DNA of 64,000 nucleotides from JADJWR01 sp963847675 (GTDB lineage Bacteria; Pseudomonadota; Gammaproteobacteria; Burkholderiales; Burkholderiaceae_F), in NCBI GenBank assembly GCA_963847675.1, contig CAWKAP010000006.1, positions 360,889 to 424,888 on the forward strand. Reading direction: 5' to 3'. Position 1 is the stretch's first letter, and every line of letters starts with the position of its first letter. The notes below the pieces were generated by a model that searched no databases, was not told the origin of the DNA, and saw only the letters and a program-made list of their open reading frames with translations. This document shows positions 8,799-20,105 of this stretch, piece by piece. A program made the position numbers and the translations under genes.

Positions 8799-10028
8799 CT
8801 AGGAACGATAGTCGGCGTTGATGCTCACATATTCGTGCGAAAGGTCGCAAGTCCACACCGCTGACGACGCACTTCCGCGACCGAGCTCAACACGGACCGT
8901 GATTTCCGCCCCCTTCATCACCCGCTGTCCGTCTTCCTCCCTGTATTGCGGGTGGCGAGCGCCGTCGAGCGCTACCCACACATCATTCAGGTGCAACTGG
9001 ACGCGCCGCTGGTCAAGGTCGGCGACGCCGGCGTTACCTACTGCAGCAAGTATCCGGCCAAGGTTTGGATCAGATGCGTAGAAGGCGGTCTTCACCAGCG
9101 GCGAGTGGGCGATGCCATAGGCGATGCGGGACGCCTCCTCGGGCGTGGCAGCACCTTCAACGAGGATCTCGATGAACTTGGTCGCGCCTTCGCCGTCGCG
9201 CACGATCGCCTGCGCAAGCTGCTGCGCCACTTCGAGCAGGGCACCACGCAGCGTCGCCAGTCGAGGGTCTTTGGTCGCATCAATCGGCTGCATGCCGCTC
9301 GCAGCCGTCGCGATCAGAATCAGCGAATCGTTGGTCGAGGTATCGCCGTCGACGGTGATGCGATTGAACGAAGCCTCGGCTATCTCACCCGTCAAGCGGC
9401 GCCAAAGCTTTGGCTCGACGGCCGCATCGGTGGCAATGAAGCCGAGCATGGTCGCCATGTTCGGCCGGATCATTCCTGCACCCTTGGCGATCCCCGTAAC
9501 GGTTATCGGCCGGCCCCCGAGCTCAACGCTTCGCGAAGCAGCCTTTGGCACGGTATCTGTCGTCATGATCGCCTCGGCTGCGTCCATCCAGTTTCCCGGC
9601 GCCAGCCGCTGCGCGGCCTGCGGGAGCCCGGCCAGCAAGCGCTGAACCGGAAGCGGCTCCATGATCACGCCGGTGGAGAACGGCAGCACCTGCGCAGAAA
9701 CGCAGCCGAGCAAGCGGGCCACCTCGGCGCAGGTCGCGCGCGCATCGGCTACGCCCGATGCCCCAGTGCCTGCATTGGCGTTGCCGGTGTTCGTGACCAA
9801 CGCCCGGATGCCCTCAGTCGTCGCCAGATGTTCGCGGCAGACGAGCACCGGTGCAGCGCAGAAGCGATTTCCGGTGAACACGCCGGCAACACTCGCGCCC
9901 TCGGCCAGCCGGATGAGCAGCAAATCCTTGCGCCCCGCCTTGCGGATGCCTGCCTCGGCCCAGCCAAGATCGACCCCGGCGACCGGCAGGAGGTCCGCGG
10001 GATCAGGCGCGCAGAGATTGACCGGCAT
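8799..10028 (-). CDS. argJ: Glutamate N-acetyltransferase / amino-acid N-acetyltransferase
   Basis: The bifunctional ornithine acetyltransferase of the cyclic arginine pathway. It moves acetyl groups from N-acetylornithine to glutamate and may also acetylate glutamate from acetyl-CoA (409 residues, usual length). The autocleavage site that makes the alpha and beta chains is seen as KGAGMIRPNMATMLGF near residue 185, where the Thr of ATML becomes the nucleophile. The C-terminus ends with EYVSINADYRS as in the family. ATG start. It lies 19 bp upstream of the DUF815 gene and may share its transcript. Confidence 0.95.
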   Translation of the reverse strand: MPVNLCAPDPADLLPVAGVDLGWAEAGIRKAGRKDLLLIRLAEGASVAGVFTGNRFCAAPVLVCREHLATTEGIRALVTNTGNANAGTGASGVADARATCAEVARLLGCVSAQVLPFSTGVIMEPLPVQRLLAGLPQAAQRLAPGNWMDAAEAIMTTDTVPKAASRSVELGGRPITVTGIAKGAGMIRPNMATMLGFIATDAAVEPKLWRRLTGEIAEASFNRITVDGDTSTNDSLILIATAASGMQPIDATKDPRLATLRGALLEVAQQLAQAIVRDGEGATKFIEILVEGAATPEEASRIAYGIAHSPLVKTAFYASDPNLGRILAAVGNAGVADLDQRRVQLHLNDVWVALDGARHPQYREEDGQRVMKGAEITVRVELGRGSASSAVWTCDLSHEYVSINADYRS

Positions 10029-10191
10029 CGTTCCGTCGGCAATCGGTCATCGGCAGCCGATCGATCAGCATCATCACCCCGCGGTCAGCGAAAGGCTGTG
10101 ACGTAGCGAACCGCAAGCATGCAAGGACGCCAATCGGGCGCTGCACCGGTGACGCGCGGTCGCCCGTTACCGTCACGGAGGAGCCTTGCGT

Positions 10192-12963
<2,772 letters not shown>

Positions 12964-13155
12964 GGCGGAATTTCTTGGACGCGCGGGAGCCGTTGGTGCC
13001 TGGGCGGCGCGATCAAACGAGGCGGATCTGCATCGCTGGGACTAGGGCCACCGACGCGGGCGACCGTAGAGTATGTCACAGCAACTCGCCGAGCCTTCCG
13101 GTGCCAGTCGGCGGAAAGGATGTCAGCCTTGGCTCAGCCGCCTCAGCGGCGTCGG

Positions 13156-14109
13156 TCAACCCCGGCGCGGATTGAGCCCGGATAACGGCGAGTCCGCCCG
13201 CTGCCGGCTCAGGAAGTGCGCTGGATTCTGCGGCCGGCCATTGACGTGGACCTCGAAGTGCAGGTGCGAGCCGGTAGATCGCCCAGTCGACCCGACGCGA
13301 CCGATCTGCTGCCCTTTGCGCACGATCTCACCCGCTCGAACGTCGAGCCTGGATGCATGCGCATAGAGAGTCTGCAGGCCGTTGCCATGGTCGATCACCA
13401 CCATGTTGCCGAAGGCGGCGTTTACCTCGGCCGCCGAGACCACCCCGCCGGCGGCTGCCAGAATCGGCGTGCCGACCGGAGCCGCAAAGTCGAGCCCGGC
13501 GTGCATCGACATCTGCCCGGAAAACGGATCGACGCGAGAACCGAATCCGGAGCCGATAAATCCCGCCATTACGGGCGTGTTCTGCGGCAGCAACGCCGAA
13601 CGCACCTGCGCCGAAAGCAGTTCCGACTCGACGACGTCAAGATAATCCGCCCGTGATTCCACGCCCCGGGCCACCCGATCGACCTGATCGCTGAGCTGGT
13701 CCATCGTCAGCGGGCGAGCATCCCTCGGCTCCGCGCCGCCGAGCCCCGGCAGATCGCGAAAATTGAACTCCTCGGGCCGGATGCCGGCAAGCTTCGCCAC
13801 ACGCTCACCCAAGGCGTCGAGCCTCATGAGTTGAGCCTGCATCTCGCCGAGCCTCTTGGCCATCGCAGTCACGTTATCGCGCACGAACTGCTCGTTGCGT
13901 TCGATTTCGTCGCGCAACAGCGAAGAAGCGAGGTCGCGGACGTAAGGAATTTCCAGCGTGGCAGCGACCCGGAAAGTGACTGCGTACAGGCCGATGACCG
14001 AGAGCAGCACCGCCACGCACAGGCCGGCCACGGCAATGGCGAACATCCGCGGGCTCAAGGTCAAGGTGCGGGCGCGCGTCAGGCGCTTGTCCACCACGAT
14101 AATCTGCAC
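13156..14109 (-). CDS. M23 family metallopeptidase (LytM/DipM type)
   Basis: A 317-residue envelope protein with one N-terminal membrane anchor (about 22-48), a short helical region (about 70-115) and a C-terminal M23/LytM endopeptidase domain (about 185-300). The zinc ligands are present: HAGLD near 203 and HLHFE near 285. An intact set implies activity against peptidoglycan cross-links. The position between secA and lpxC next to the dcw cluster is usual in betaproteobacteria and fits a role in septal wall processing. It is divergent from the DciA-like gene, with a 96-bp shared upstream region. Confidence 0.9.
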   Translation of the reverse strand: MQIIVVDKRLTRARTLTLSPRMFAIAVAGLCVAVLLSVIGLYAVTFRVAATLEIPYVRDLASSLLRDEIERNEQFVRDNVTAMAKRLGEMQAQLMRLDALGERVAKLAGIRPEEFNFRDLPGLGGAEPRDARPLTMDQLSDQVDRVARGVESRADYLDVVESELLSAQVRSALLPQNTPVMAGFIGSGFGSRVDPFSGQMSMHAGLDFAAPVGTPILAAAGGVVSAAEVNAAFGNMVVIDHGNGLQTLYAHASRLDVRAGEIVRKGQQIGRVGSTGRSTGSHLHFEVHVNGRPQNPAHFLSRQRADSPLSGLNPRRG

Positions 14110-14205
14110 TTATGCAACCTCCACTTCTACACGCCCAGCCGAGGCCCGCGTTGCGATCGCCCTGTTCCCCGGCCGGGCCGCGCCCTTCTGCCGGAAGGTC
14201 CTACG

Positions 14206-14718
14206 ATGATCCCGCCGTATAAGTCGGCTGCCGATGCCCTGGCCGGAAGCCCGCTGGCCGGCCTGATCGATAAAGCCCGCTTGCTCGACAAAATTTCGCT
14301 GACGGTTGCTGAACTCAGCCGGGAAGCCGGTTCCCCACATGCCCTGCCGCCGGCGCATTGCGCCCTCGACCGGGGCACGGTGATCATCACCGTCAGCACA
14401 TCATCACAAGCGGCCAAGCTACGACAGCGCGCTGCGGCACTCACGCTCGCCTTTCAGGCACGCGTTCCGGAAGTTACTGGAATACGGATTCGGCTTCAAC
14501 CCGGCCTCTCGGCCCGTCCGGAAACCGACATCGGCGCCCAGGGCGCCGCAGGTTGCCTGCCTTCTTCTGCGCAGCCGGCGCCAAGCTGCGCCGCTGCGCT
14601 CAAGTTTGCCGATCAATTGGCCCGGGAACTGCATGACTCACCGCTGCGCCAATCAGCCCTGCGCCTGCAGGCGTCATTGCGCGCCAGGTTGAAGGGTGAC
14701 TCTTCTCCCGACGGGTAA
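14206..14718 (+). CDS. DciA-like DUF721 protein
   Basis: A 170-residue protein of the DUF721 family, whose best-known member DciA loads or regulates the replicative helicase DnaB. The family region covers about residues 20-95, with DRGTVIITVSTSSQAAKLRQ as the typical core; the rest is low in conserved motifs. The ATG at 14206 has a GGAAGG eight bases upstream and gives the right N-terminus. It is divergent from the M23 peptidase and convergent with lpxC, a place where this gene is often found in betaproteobacteria. Confidence 0.8.
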   Translation: MIPPYKSAADALAGSPLAGLIDKARLLDKISLTVAELSREAGSPHALPPAHCALDRGTVIITVSTSSQAAKLRQRAAALTLAFQARVPEVTGIRIRLQPGLSARPETDIGAQGAAGCLPSSAQPAPSCAAALKFADQLARELHDSPLRQSALRLQASLRARLKGDSSPDG

Positions 14719-14774
14719 GGCGCGGCCGCGCATCCGCCCGCGGGGCGCCGCAAGAGGAGGTGACTTCCCTGCTT

Positions 14775-15701
14775 TCAGGCGGCGAAAGCCGGTTGCCGGA
14801 AGGCTGCCGGCGCTCGATGCTCGTCCTCGAAGCTGGTCACCTCGTACGCACTCGAGTCGGCCAGCAGTGCCCGCAACAACTGGTTGTTGAGGGCGTGCCC
14901 GGACTTGTGCGCCGAGTAGGCAGCGATCAGCGGCCGGCCAAGCAGGTAAAGGTCACCGATCGCGTCGAGGATCTTGTGCTTGGCGAATTCGTCGCCAGAA
15001 CGAAGCCCGTCGGTGTTCAGGACGCGGTATTCGTCCATCACGATCGCATTCTCGAAGTTCCCGCCAAGGGCAAGGCCGGCGGCACGCAGCGCCTCGACCT
15101 CGTTGACGAAGCCGAAGGTTCGCGCCCTCGCAACCGTGCTGACATACGGATCCCGCGCCAGATCGACCTCGACGTCCTGTTCGGTGGCATCGATCGCCGG
15201 GTGATCGAAGTCGATCGAAAAGCGCAGCCTGAACCCGAAGTGCGGCGACAGTCGCGCCCACTTGAGTTGCCTTCCCTCGCCTTCCTTGACCTCGACCGTC
15301 TTGAGTACACGAACGAAGCGCTTGGCCGCGTTCTGTTCTTCGATGCCCGAGGCCTGCAGCAGAAACACGAAGCTCGCTGCGCTGCCATCCATGATGGGAA
15401 TCTCGGCGGCATCGACGTCGATGAAGCAGTTGTCGATGCCCAGACCAGACAGCGCGCTCATGAGGTGCTCCACGGTGGCCACGCGCACGCCGTCGCTTTC
15501 TATCGTCGAGGCCATTCGTGTGTCGCCGACGGCCAGTGCGCTCGCCGCGATCTGAACCGGTGGATCCAGATCGACACGCCGGAACACAATCCCGGTGTCG
15601 GCCGCTGCCGGCCGCAGCACCAACTCGACCTTCGTGCCGCTGTGCAGCCCGATCCCCACCGTGCGGGCGATTCTCTTTAGCGTTCGCTGCCTGAGCATCA
15701 T
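14775..15701 (-). CDS. lpxC: UDP-3-O-acyl-N-acetylglucosamine deacetylase
   Basis: A zinc deacetylase that commits UDP-3-O-acyl-GlcNAc to lipid A synthesis (308 residues, usual length). The first zinc-ligand motif is VEHLMSALSGLGIDN near residue 78 and the second is HKILDAIGDLYLLG near 237. The catalytic glutamate sits in the first motif region and the late histidine in AAYSAHKSGHALNN. Two adjacent ATG codons exist (15701 and 15698); the second gives the usual MLRQRTLK start. It sits after ftsZ at the end of the dcw block, separated by the DUF2189 gene on the other strand. Confidence 0.95.
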   Translation of the reverse strand: MMLRQRTLKRIARTVGIGLHSGTKVELVLRPAAADTGIVFRRVDLDPPVQIAASALAVGDTRMASTIESDGVRVATVEHLMSALSGLGIDNCFIDVDAAEIPIMDGSAASFVFLLQASGIEEQNAAKRFVRVLKTVEVKEGEGRQLKWARLSPHFGFRLRFSIDFDHPAIDATEQDVEVDLARDPYVSTVARARTFGFVNEVEALRAAGLALGGNFENAIVMDEYRVLNTDGLRSGDEFAKHKILDAIGDLYLLGRPLIAAYSAHKSGHALNNQLLRALLADSSAYEVTSFEDEHRAPAAFRQPAFAA

Positions 15702-15818
15702 TTGAGAATTGTAGCTGCCGCCTGCTGCGTTGCGACATCGCTGCTACTGGTCATGGGCAACGGCTGGCCGGAGAATGCACGCGCCCTGGCTACGGACGAT
15801 ACCCGCACCAAACTCGAC

Positions 15819-16625
15819 ATGACCGACCGAGACCCGACGCCGCCGACGACAACTCCGGACCCAGCCACGGACCCGCGTGCATCGCCGTTCCCACCGGTCC
15901 GGCAGGTCGACTGGCGAGCGCCGCCGCGATGGGTTGCCGCAGGCTGGCGCGACCTGCGCGCGGCCCCCGCGGCCAGCCTCTTTTACGGTGCTGCGTTCGC
16001 CGTGATGGGCTGGCTCATCTACTTCGTCTTTCGCCATGCTCACGAGTACACGTCGGCGCTGACCGCCGGCTTTCTGCTCCTCGGCCCATTTCTGTGCACG
16101 GGCCTTTACGACATCAGCCGGCAACTCACCACGGGCAAGCCGGTCAGGCTTGCGCAAACGATGACCGCCTGGCGCGCCAACCTCGGCGCCTTCTCGATGT
16201 TTGCCCTGATCCTGACAGTCGTGATGCTGGTCTGGGCGCGCGCCTCGCTGGTGACGTTCGCTTTGTTCTTCTCCTCCGGCATGCCCAGCCTGTCCGGTTT
16301 CCTCGGCCGCGTGGCGAGCATCGAACACCTGGACTTCGTGCTGACGTACTTCGCGGTCGGCGCCGTGTTCGCCATCATCGTGTTCGCCCTGAGCGTGGTG
16401 TCGGTGCCGCTGATGCTGGCGCGTGGTACGGACACGGTGGTCGCGGCCATCACGAGCGTGCGCGCGCTGGCTGCCAACCCGCTGCCGCTCGCGCTTTGGG
16501 CCGCATTGATCGTGCTGCTCGTCGGCGCAGGCTTCGCCACGTTTTTTTTCGGTCTCCTGATCGCCGTGCCAGTCGTCGGCCATGCGACTTGGCACGCCTA
16601 TCGGGACCTCGTCGGCGACCAGTAG
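15819..16625 (+). CDS. DUF2189 domain integral membrane protein
   Basis: A 268-residue membrane protein with a proline-rich acidic N-terminus, the short motif VDWRAPPRWVAAGWRDL near residues 29-46, and about six hydrophobic segments. This matches the DUF2189 family of predicted integral membrane proteins, which has no proven function. The ATG at 15819 is preferred; a longer frame opens at TTG 15702 next to the lpxC start, but it has no ribosome-binding site. The gene stands on the plus strand between ftsZ and lpxC, breaking the usual ftsZ-lpxC continuity. Confidence 0.7.
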   Translation: MTDRDPTPPTTTPDPATDPRASPFPPVRQVDWRAPPRWVAAGWRDLRAAPAASLFYGAAFAVMGWLIYFVFRHAHEYTSALTAGFLLLGPFLCTGLYDISRQLTTGKPVRLAQTMTAWRANLGAFSMFALILTVVMLVWARASLVTFALFFSSGMPSLSGFLGRVASIEHLDFVLTYFAVGAVFAIIVFALSVVSVPLMLARGTDTVVAAITSVRALAANPLPLALWAALIVLLVGAGFATFFFGLLIAVPVVGHATWHAYRDLVGDQ

Positions 16626-16653
16626 CCGGCGCTACCGGCGAGACGCAGTTGGC

Positions 16654-16695
16654 GGGCGGCTCGGGCGGGGAACGCGTTCGCCGCACGAGCCGCCC
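16654..16695. terminator. Hairpin between convergent DUF2189 gene and ftsZ
   Basis: A perfect 10-bp GC-rich inverted repeat, GGGCGGCTCG (16654-16663) and CGAGCCGCCC (16686-16695), with a 22-nt loop that can itself fold. It lies in the 131-bp space between two convergent genes. There is no T tract, so it may act as a bidirectional barrier rather than a textbook intrinsic terminator. Confidence 0.45.
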
Positions 16696-16756
16696 ATACA
16701 CCCATCGCTGATCGGCGCCGGTACGACCTCGTCGGTCAGTGCAGGTGCGTCGCTGC

Positions 16757-17938
16757 TCAGTCCGCCTGTTTGCGCAGGAATGCCGGGATGTCGAGGCGAT
16801 CGTGGCCGGCATCCTCCATCGCCGCGACCCGCGCCGAGGCCGAATCACGCGAGCGCCAGACGGCGGGCTGGTCGAAGTGGCTGTAGTCGCCTGCGGCGTG
16901 GGTTGGCGCCGACGGCGCCATGCCGATCGAGACGTTGTCGGTGCCTGTCTTCACGACCGTGAAGGGTGTCGTGTGCTTCTTGGCCGCGGAACGACCCAGG
17001 CCGGTGGCAACAACGGTCACGCGCAGGTCGTCACCCATCGACTCGTCGCAGACGGTGCCAAAGATCACGGTGGCGTCTTCCGCGGCGAAGGCGCGGATGG
17101 TGTTCATCACTTCGCGCGTTTCCTTCATCTTCAGCGACTGGCTGGCGGTAATGTTCACCAGTACGCCTCGCGCACCCGACAGGTCGACGCCTTCGAGCAG
17201 CGGACTGGCGACCGCCTGTTCCGCAGCAATCCGCGCGCGGTCAAGCCCGGCGGCCGCGGCGGTGCCCATCATCGCCTTGCCGTGCTCACCCATCACGGTC
17301 TTGACGTCCTCGAAGTCGACGTTGACCAGCCCGGGAATGTTGATGATTTCGGCGATGCCGGCGCACGCGTTGTGCAGGACGTTGTCGGCGGCGCGGAAGC
17401 ACTCGGCCATCTCGGCGTCCTCGCCAAGCACCTCTTCGAGCTTGTTGTTCAGGATGACGATCAGCGAGTGCACGCGCTCCTCGAGTTCGGCCAGTCCGGC
17501 GTCGGCGATCTTGGAGCGCTTCGGCCCTTCGAATTCGAACGGCTTCGACACGACCGCCACCGTCAGGATGCCAAGCTCCTTGGCGATTTCGGCCACCACG
17601 GGCGCGGCGCCCGTGCCGGTGCCGCCGCCCATGCCGGCGGTGATGAAGACCATGTGCGCGCCGCGCAGCGCGTCGGCGATGCGCTCCCTCGCCTCGACCG
17701 CGGCCTGCTTGCCGGCTTCGGGCTTGCTGCCCGCCCCTAGGCCGGTCGAGCCGAGCTGCAGGATGTTTCTGGCGGACGAGCGCGCCAACGCCTGGTGATC
17801 CGTGTTGGCGCAGATGAACTCGACGCCCTGCACGCCGCGGCGGATCATGTGCTCGACCGCGTTGCCGCCTGCGCCGCCGACACCGACCACCTTGATCACC
17901 GTCCCGTGGGTTTCCGTTTCCAGAATTTCAAATGCCAT
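16757..17938 (-). CDS. ftsZ: Cell division GTPase FtsZ
   Basis: The tubulin homologue that forms the Z ring (393 residues). The nucleotide-binding domain has GGAGGNAV near residue 20 and the tubulin signature GGGTGTGAAP near 104. The T7 loop NVDFEDVKTVM near 205 completes the GTPase site of the next subunit. A variable linker leads to the conserved C-terminal peptide DIPAFLRKQAD, the docking site for FtsA and ZapD. A strong AGGAGG lies five bases before the ATG. It is the last gene of the dcw series, 170 bp after ftsA, and that gap carries an unusual tandem repeat. Confidence 0.97.
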   Translation of the reverse strand: MAFEILETETHGTVIKVVGVGGAGGNAVEHMIRRGVQGVEFICANTDHQALARSSARNILQLGSTGLGAGSKPEAGKQAAVEARERIADALRGAHMVFITAGMGGGTGTGAAPVVAEIAKELGILTVAVVSKPFEFEGPKRSKIADAGLAELEERVHSLIVILNNKLEEVLGEDAEMAECFRAADNVLHNACAGIAEIINIPGLVNVDFEDVKTVMGEHGKAMMGTAAAAGLDRARIAAEQAVASPLLEGVDLSGARGVLVNITASQSLKMKETREVMNTIRAFAAEDATVIFGTVCDESMGDDLRVTVVATGLGRSAAKKHTTPFTVVKTGTDNVSIGMAPSAPTHAAGDYSHFDQPAVWRSRDSASARVAAMEDAGHDRLDIPAFLRKQAD

Positions 17939-17960
17939 GCCTGCCTCCTAGGGGAAAAGA

Positions 17961-17990
17961 GTGAAATGTGAAACGTGAAACGTGAAATGT
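17961..17990. repeat. Tandem heptamer repeat between ftsA and ftsZ
   Basis: Four consecutive 7-bp units of the form GTGAAAY (GTGAAAT, GTGAAAC, GTGAAAC, GTGAAAT) followed by GT. They lie about 22 bp upstream of the ftsZ start, in the leader of ftsZ or of the ftsA-ftsZ transcript. The neighbouring segment (about 17994-18030) has related TTCACCC-like steps, so the array may be part of a longer degenerate satellite. Confidence 0.75.
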
Positions 17991-18108
17991 CGGGTTGACC
18001 CTTCACCCTTCTCGTTTCCCACCTCACGACCGGAAAATCGTTCCATCACCGCTCTGCTGCCTCTCGAAACCGGCGTACCAGTCGTCACCTGGGCGAACTG
18101 GCGCCTCG

Positions 18109-19341
18109 CTAGAAGTTGCCCACGATCCATTCCCGCATCCGCTTCAGCGTCTGTCCGAACGATCCGGTCTGCGCGGCAGCACGCCGGCCACGCTGCCGCT
18201 GCGACTGCGCCTCGAGCAGCAGGCCGACGACGGTGGCAAAACGCGGATTGCGGATCACATCTGCCAGCGGTCCCTGGTAGTGCGGCCAGCCGACGCGTGC
18301 CGGCTTCAGGAACACGTCCTCGGCAAGCTCGCCGATGCCGGGAAGAAGCGATGTGCCGCCCGTCAGCACGATCCCGGAGGACAGCATTTCCTCGTAGCCG
18401 GAGTCGCGGATCACCTTGTGCGCCAGCGTGAACAGTTCCTCGACGCGAGGCTCGATCACGGCGGCCAGCGACTGGCGCGACAGCAGCCTCGGCGCACGGT
18501 CGCCGACACCCGGGATCTCGATGCGATCGTTCGGGTCGGCGAGCACCTCCTTGGCCACCCCGTAGCGCTGCTTGATCTGTTCCGCGTCCGGGATCGGCGT
18601 GCGCAGCGCCATCGCAATGTCGCTGGTGATCTGGTCACCGGCGATGGGAATGACTGCCGTGTGACGGATCGCGCCGCCGGTGAAGATGGCGATGTCGGTC
18701 GTGCCACCGCCGATGTCGACCAGCGCGACACCGAGTTCCTTCTCGTCGTGAGTCACGACCGACATGCTCGAGGCGAGCGGCTGCAGCACCAGGTCCTGGA
18801 CTTCCAGCCCGCAGCGGCGCACGCACTTGACGATGTTCTGCGCCGCTGACACCGCGCCGGTGACGATGTGCACTTTCACTTCGAGGCGGACGCCACTCAT
18901 GCCGATCGGCTCGCGGATGTCCTCCTGGCCGTCGACGATGAACTCCTGCGTGAGGACGTGCAGCACCTGCTGATCGGTCGGGATGTTCACCGCGCGCGCG
19001 GTCTCGATCACTCGTGCCACGTCGGTTGCCGAGACCTCGCGATCCTTGATCGCCACCATGCCGCTGGAATTGACGCTGCGGATGTGGCTGCCGGCGATGC
19101 CGGCGTAGACGTCGCCGATGCGGCAGGCAGCCATCAGTTCGGCCTCCTCCAGCGCGCGGCGAATCGACTGCACGGTGGCTTCGATGTTGACGACCACGCC
19201 ACGGCGCAGCCCTTCGGATATCGACTGACCCAGGCCGACCACCTTGAACGGGCCGTCCGGATTGAACTCGGCCACCGCGACGACCACCTTGGAGGTGCCG
19301 ACGTCGAGGCCAACGATGATGTCCTTGGTTTCGGTTCTCAT
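18109..19341 (-). CDS. ftsA: Cell division protein FtsA
   Basis: The actin-like ATPase that tethers FtsZ to the membrane and recruits later divisome proteins (410 residues). The phosphate-1 motif VGLDVGTSKV is near residue 11, the phosphate-2 motif ALVDIGGGTTDIAIF near 205, and the adenosine motif GIVLTGGTSLLPGI near 335. The C-terminal amphipathic helix FGQTLKRMREWIVGNF is the membrane anchor. The start overlaps the ftsQ stop by four bases. Confidence 0.96.
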   Translation of the reverse strand: MRTETKDIIVGLDVGTSKVVVAVAEFNPDGPFKVVGLGQSISEGLRRGVVVNIEATVQSIRRALEEAELMAACRIGDVYAGIAGSHIRSVNSSGMVAIKDREVSATDVARVIETARAVNIPTDQQVLHVLTQEFIVDGQEDIREPIGMSGVRLEVKVHIVTGAVSAAQNIVKCVRRCGLEVQDLVLQPLASSMSVVTHDEKELGVALVDIGGGTTDIAIFTGGAIRHTAVIPIAGDQITSDIAMALRTPIPDAEQIKQRYGVAKEVLADPNDRIEIPGVGDRAPRLLSRQSLAAVIEPRVEELFTLAHKVIRDSGYEEMLSSGIVLTGGTSLLPGIGELAEDVFLKPARVGWPHYQGPLADVIRNPRFATVVGLLLEAQSQRQRGRRAAAQTGSFGQTLKRMREWIVGNF

Positions 19342-20105
19342 GGTTTCTTGCGGGTAGCGGCGACTACGGCGAGTGCCTGCGGGTAGCGCGCGTCGATGCG
19401 CAGCAAATCGGCCCCGAGATGCCCCGCCACGGCGGGGAAATGACTGACGATCCGCGCCAGGCGCTCGTCGAGTCGACCCCTCGGCTCATCGCGGCCGAGT
19501 TCGATCTCGAGCCCGCTGTCGGCGCGCAGCGCCCAGCTGGCGCGCTCGGAGACCTCGACGTTCTCGACCGCCAGCCCGAGCGCGGCCGCCCGCGCGGCGA
19601 ACGCCGGCAACCGTCGCGCCACTTCAGCGCTGAAGCGTGCCGGCGCTTCGATCTGCGGCAGTGGCCCATAGACTTCTGCCTCCGCCACGTTGGCGACGAA
19701 GAGCCGGCCGCTGTCGGCAAGCAGTCGGCCGTCGTCCCAGACAGCGATCGCACGATGCTCGCTGACAGTGACCACCAGCCGGTCCGGCCAGGCGCGGCGC
19801 AGCGACACCGCCGCGACCCACGGCACCGACTCGAAGACGCGGCGCGCCTCGTCGAGGCTCATCGTGAAAAAATTGCCCGCCAGGCGCCCTACCATCGCGG
19901 CGCGAACGGTGTTGGCATTGACGTGACGCAGTCCCTCCCTGTCCGCCGCGCGCAGTTCGACATGGCCCAGGTCGAACCACGGCCGCTGCACGAACCAACC
20001 GCCCGCGCCGGCCACAAGGAGGGTGATCGCAACGGTGAGAATCAGCCGGGCACCCCATTGCAGCGAGCGCGTGCTCACCAGCGGTGTCGTCTCGCGCGCC
20101 TTCAT
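19338..20105 (-). CDS. ftsQ: Cell division protein FtsQ
   Basis: A bitopic divisome protein that links early and late components through FtsL/FtsB (255 residues). There is a short cytoplasmic tail, one membrane segment at about 19-38, a periplasmic POTRA domain (about 44-115) and the FtsQ beta domain (about 118-240). The motif WVAAVSLRRAWPDRLVVTVSEHR, split over residues 95-117, is typical of the family. It overlaps ddl upstream and ftsA downstream by four bases each. Confidence 0.93.
   Translation of the reverse strand: MKARETTPLVSTRSLQWGARLILTVAITLLVAGAGGWFVQRPWFDLGHVELRAADREGLRHVNANTVRAAMVGRLAGNFFTMSLDEARRVFESVPWVAAVSLRRAWPDRLVVTVSEHRAIAVWDDGRLLADSGRLFVANVAEAEVYGPLPQIEAPARFSAEVARRLPAFAARAAALGLAVENVEVSERASWALRADSGLEIELGRDEPRGRLDERLARIVSHFPAVAGHLGADLLRIDARYPQALAVVAATRKKP

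Noticed and set aside
15702..15818. An N-terminal extension with signal-peptide look for the DUF2189 protein
   Set aside because: It would start with TTG at the first base after lpxC with no ribosome-binding site. The family starts nearer the ATG at 15819.
17948..18130. A 60-codon minus-strand frame between ftsA and ftsZ
   Set aside because: It reads through the heptamer repeat, overlaps the ftsA end and has no conserved features.
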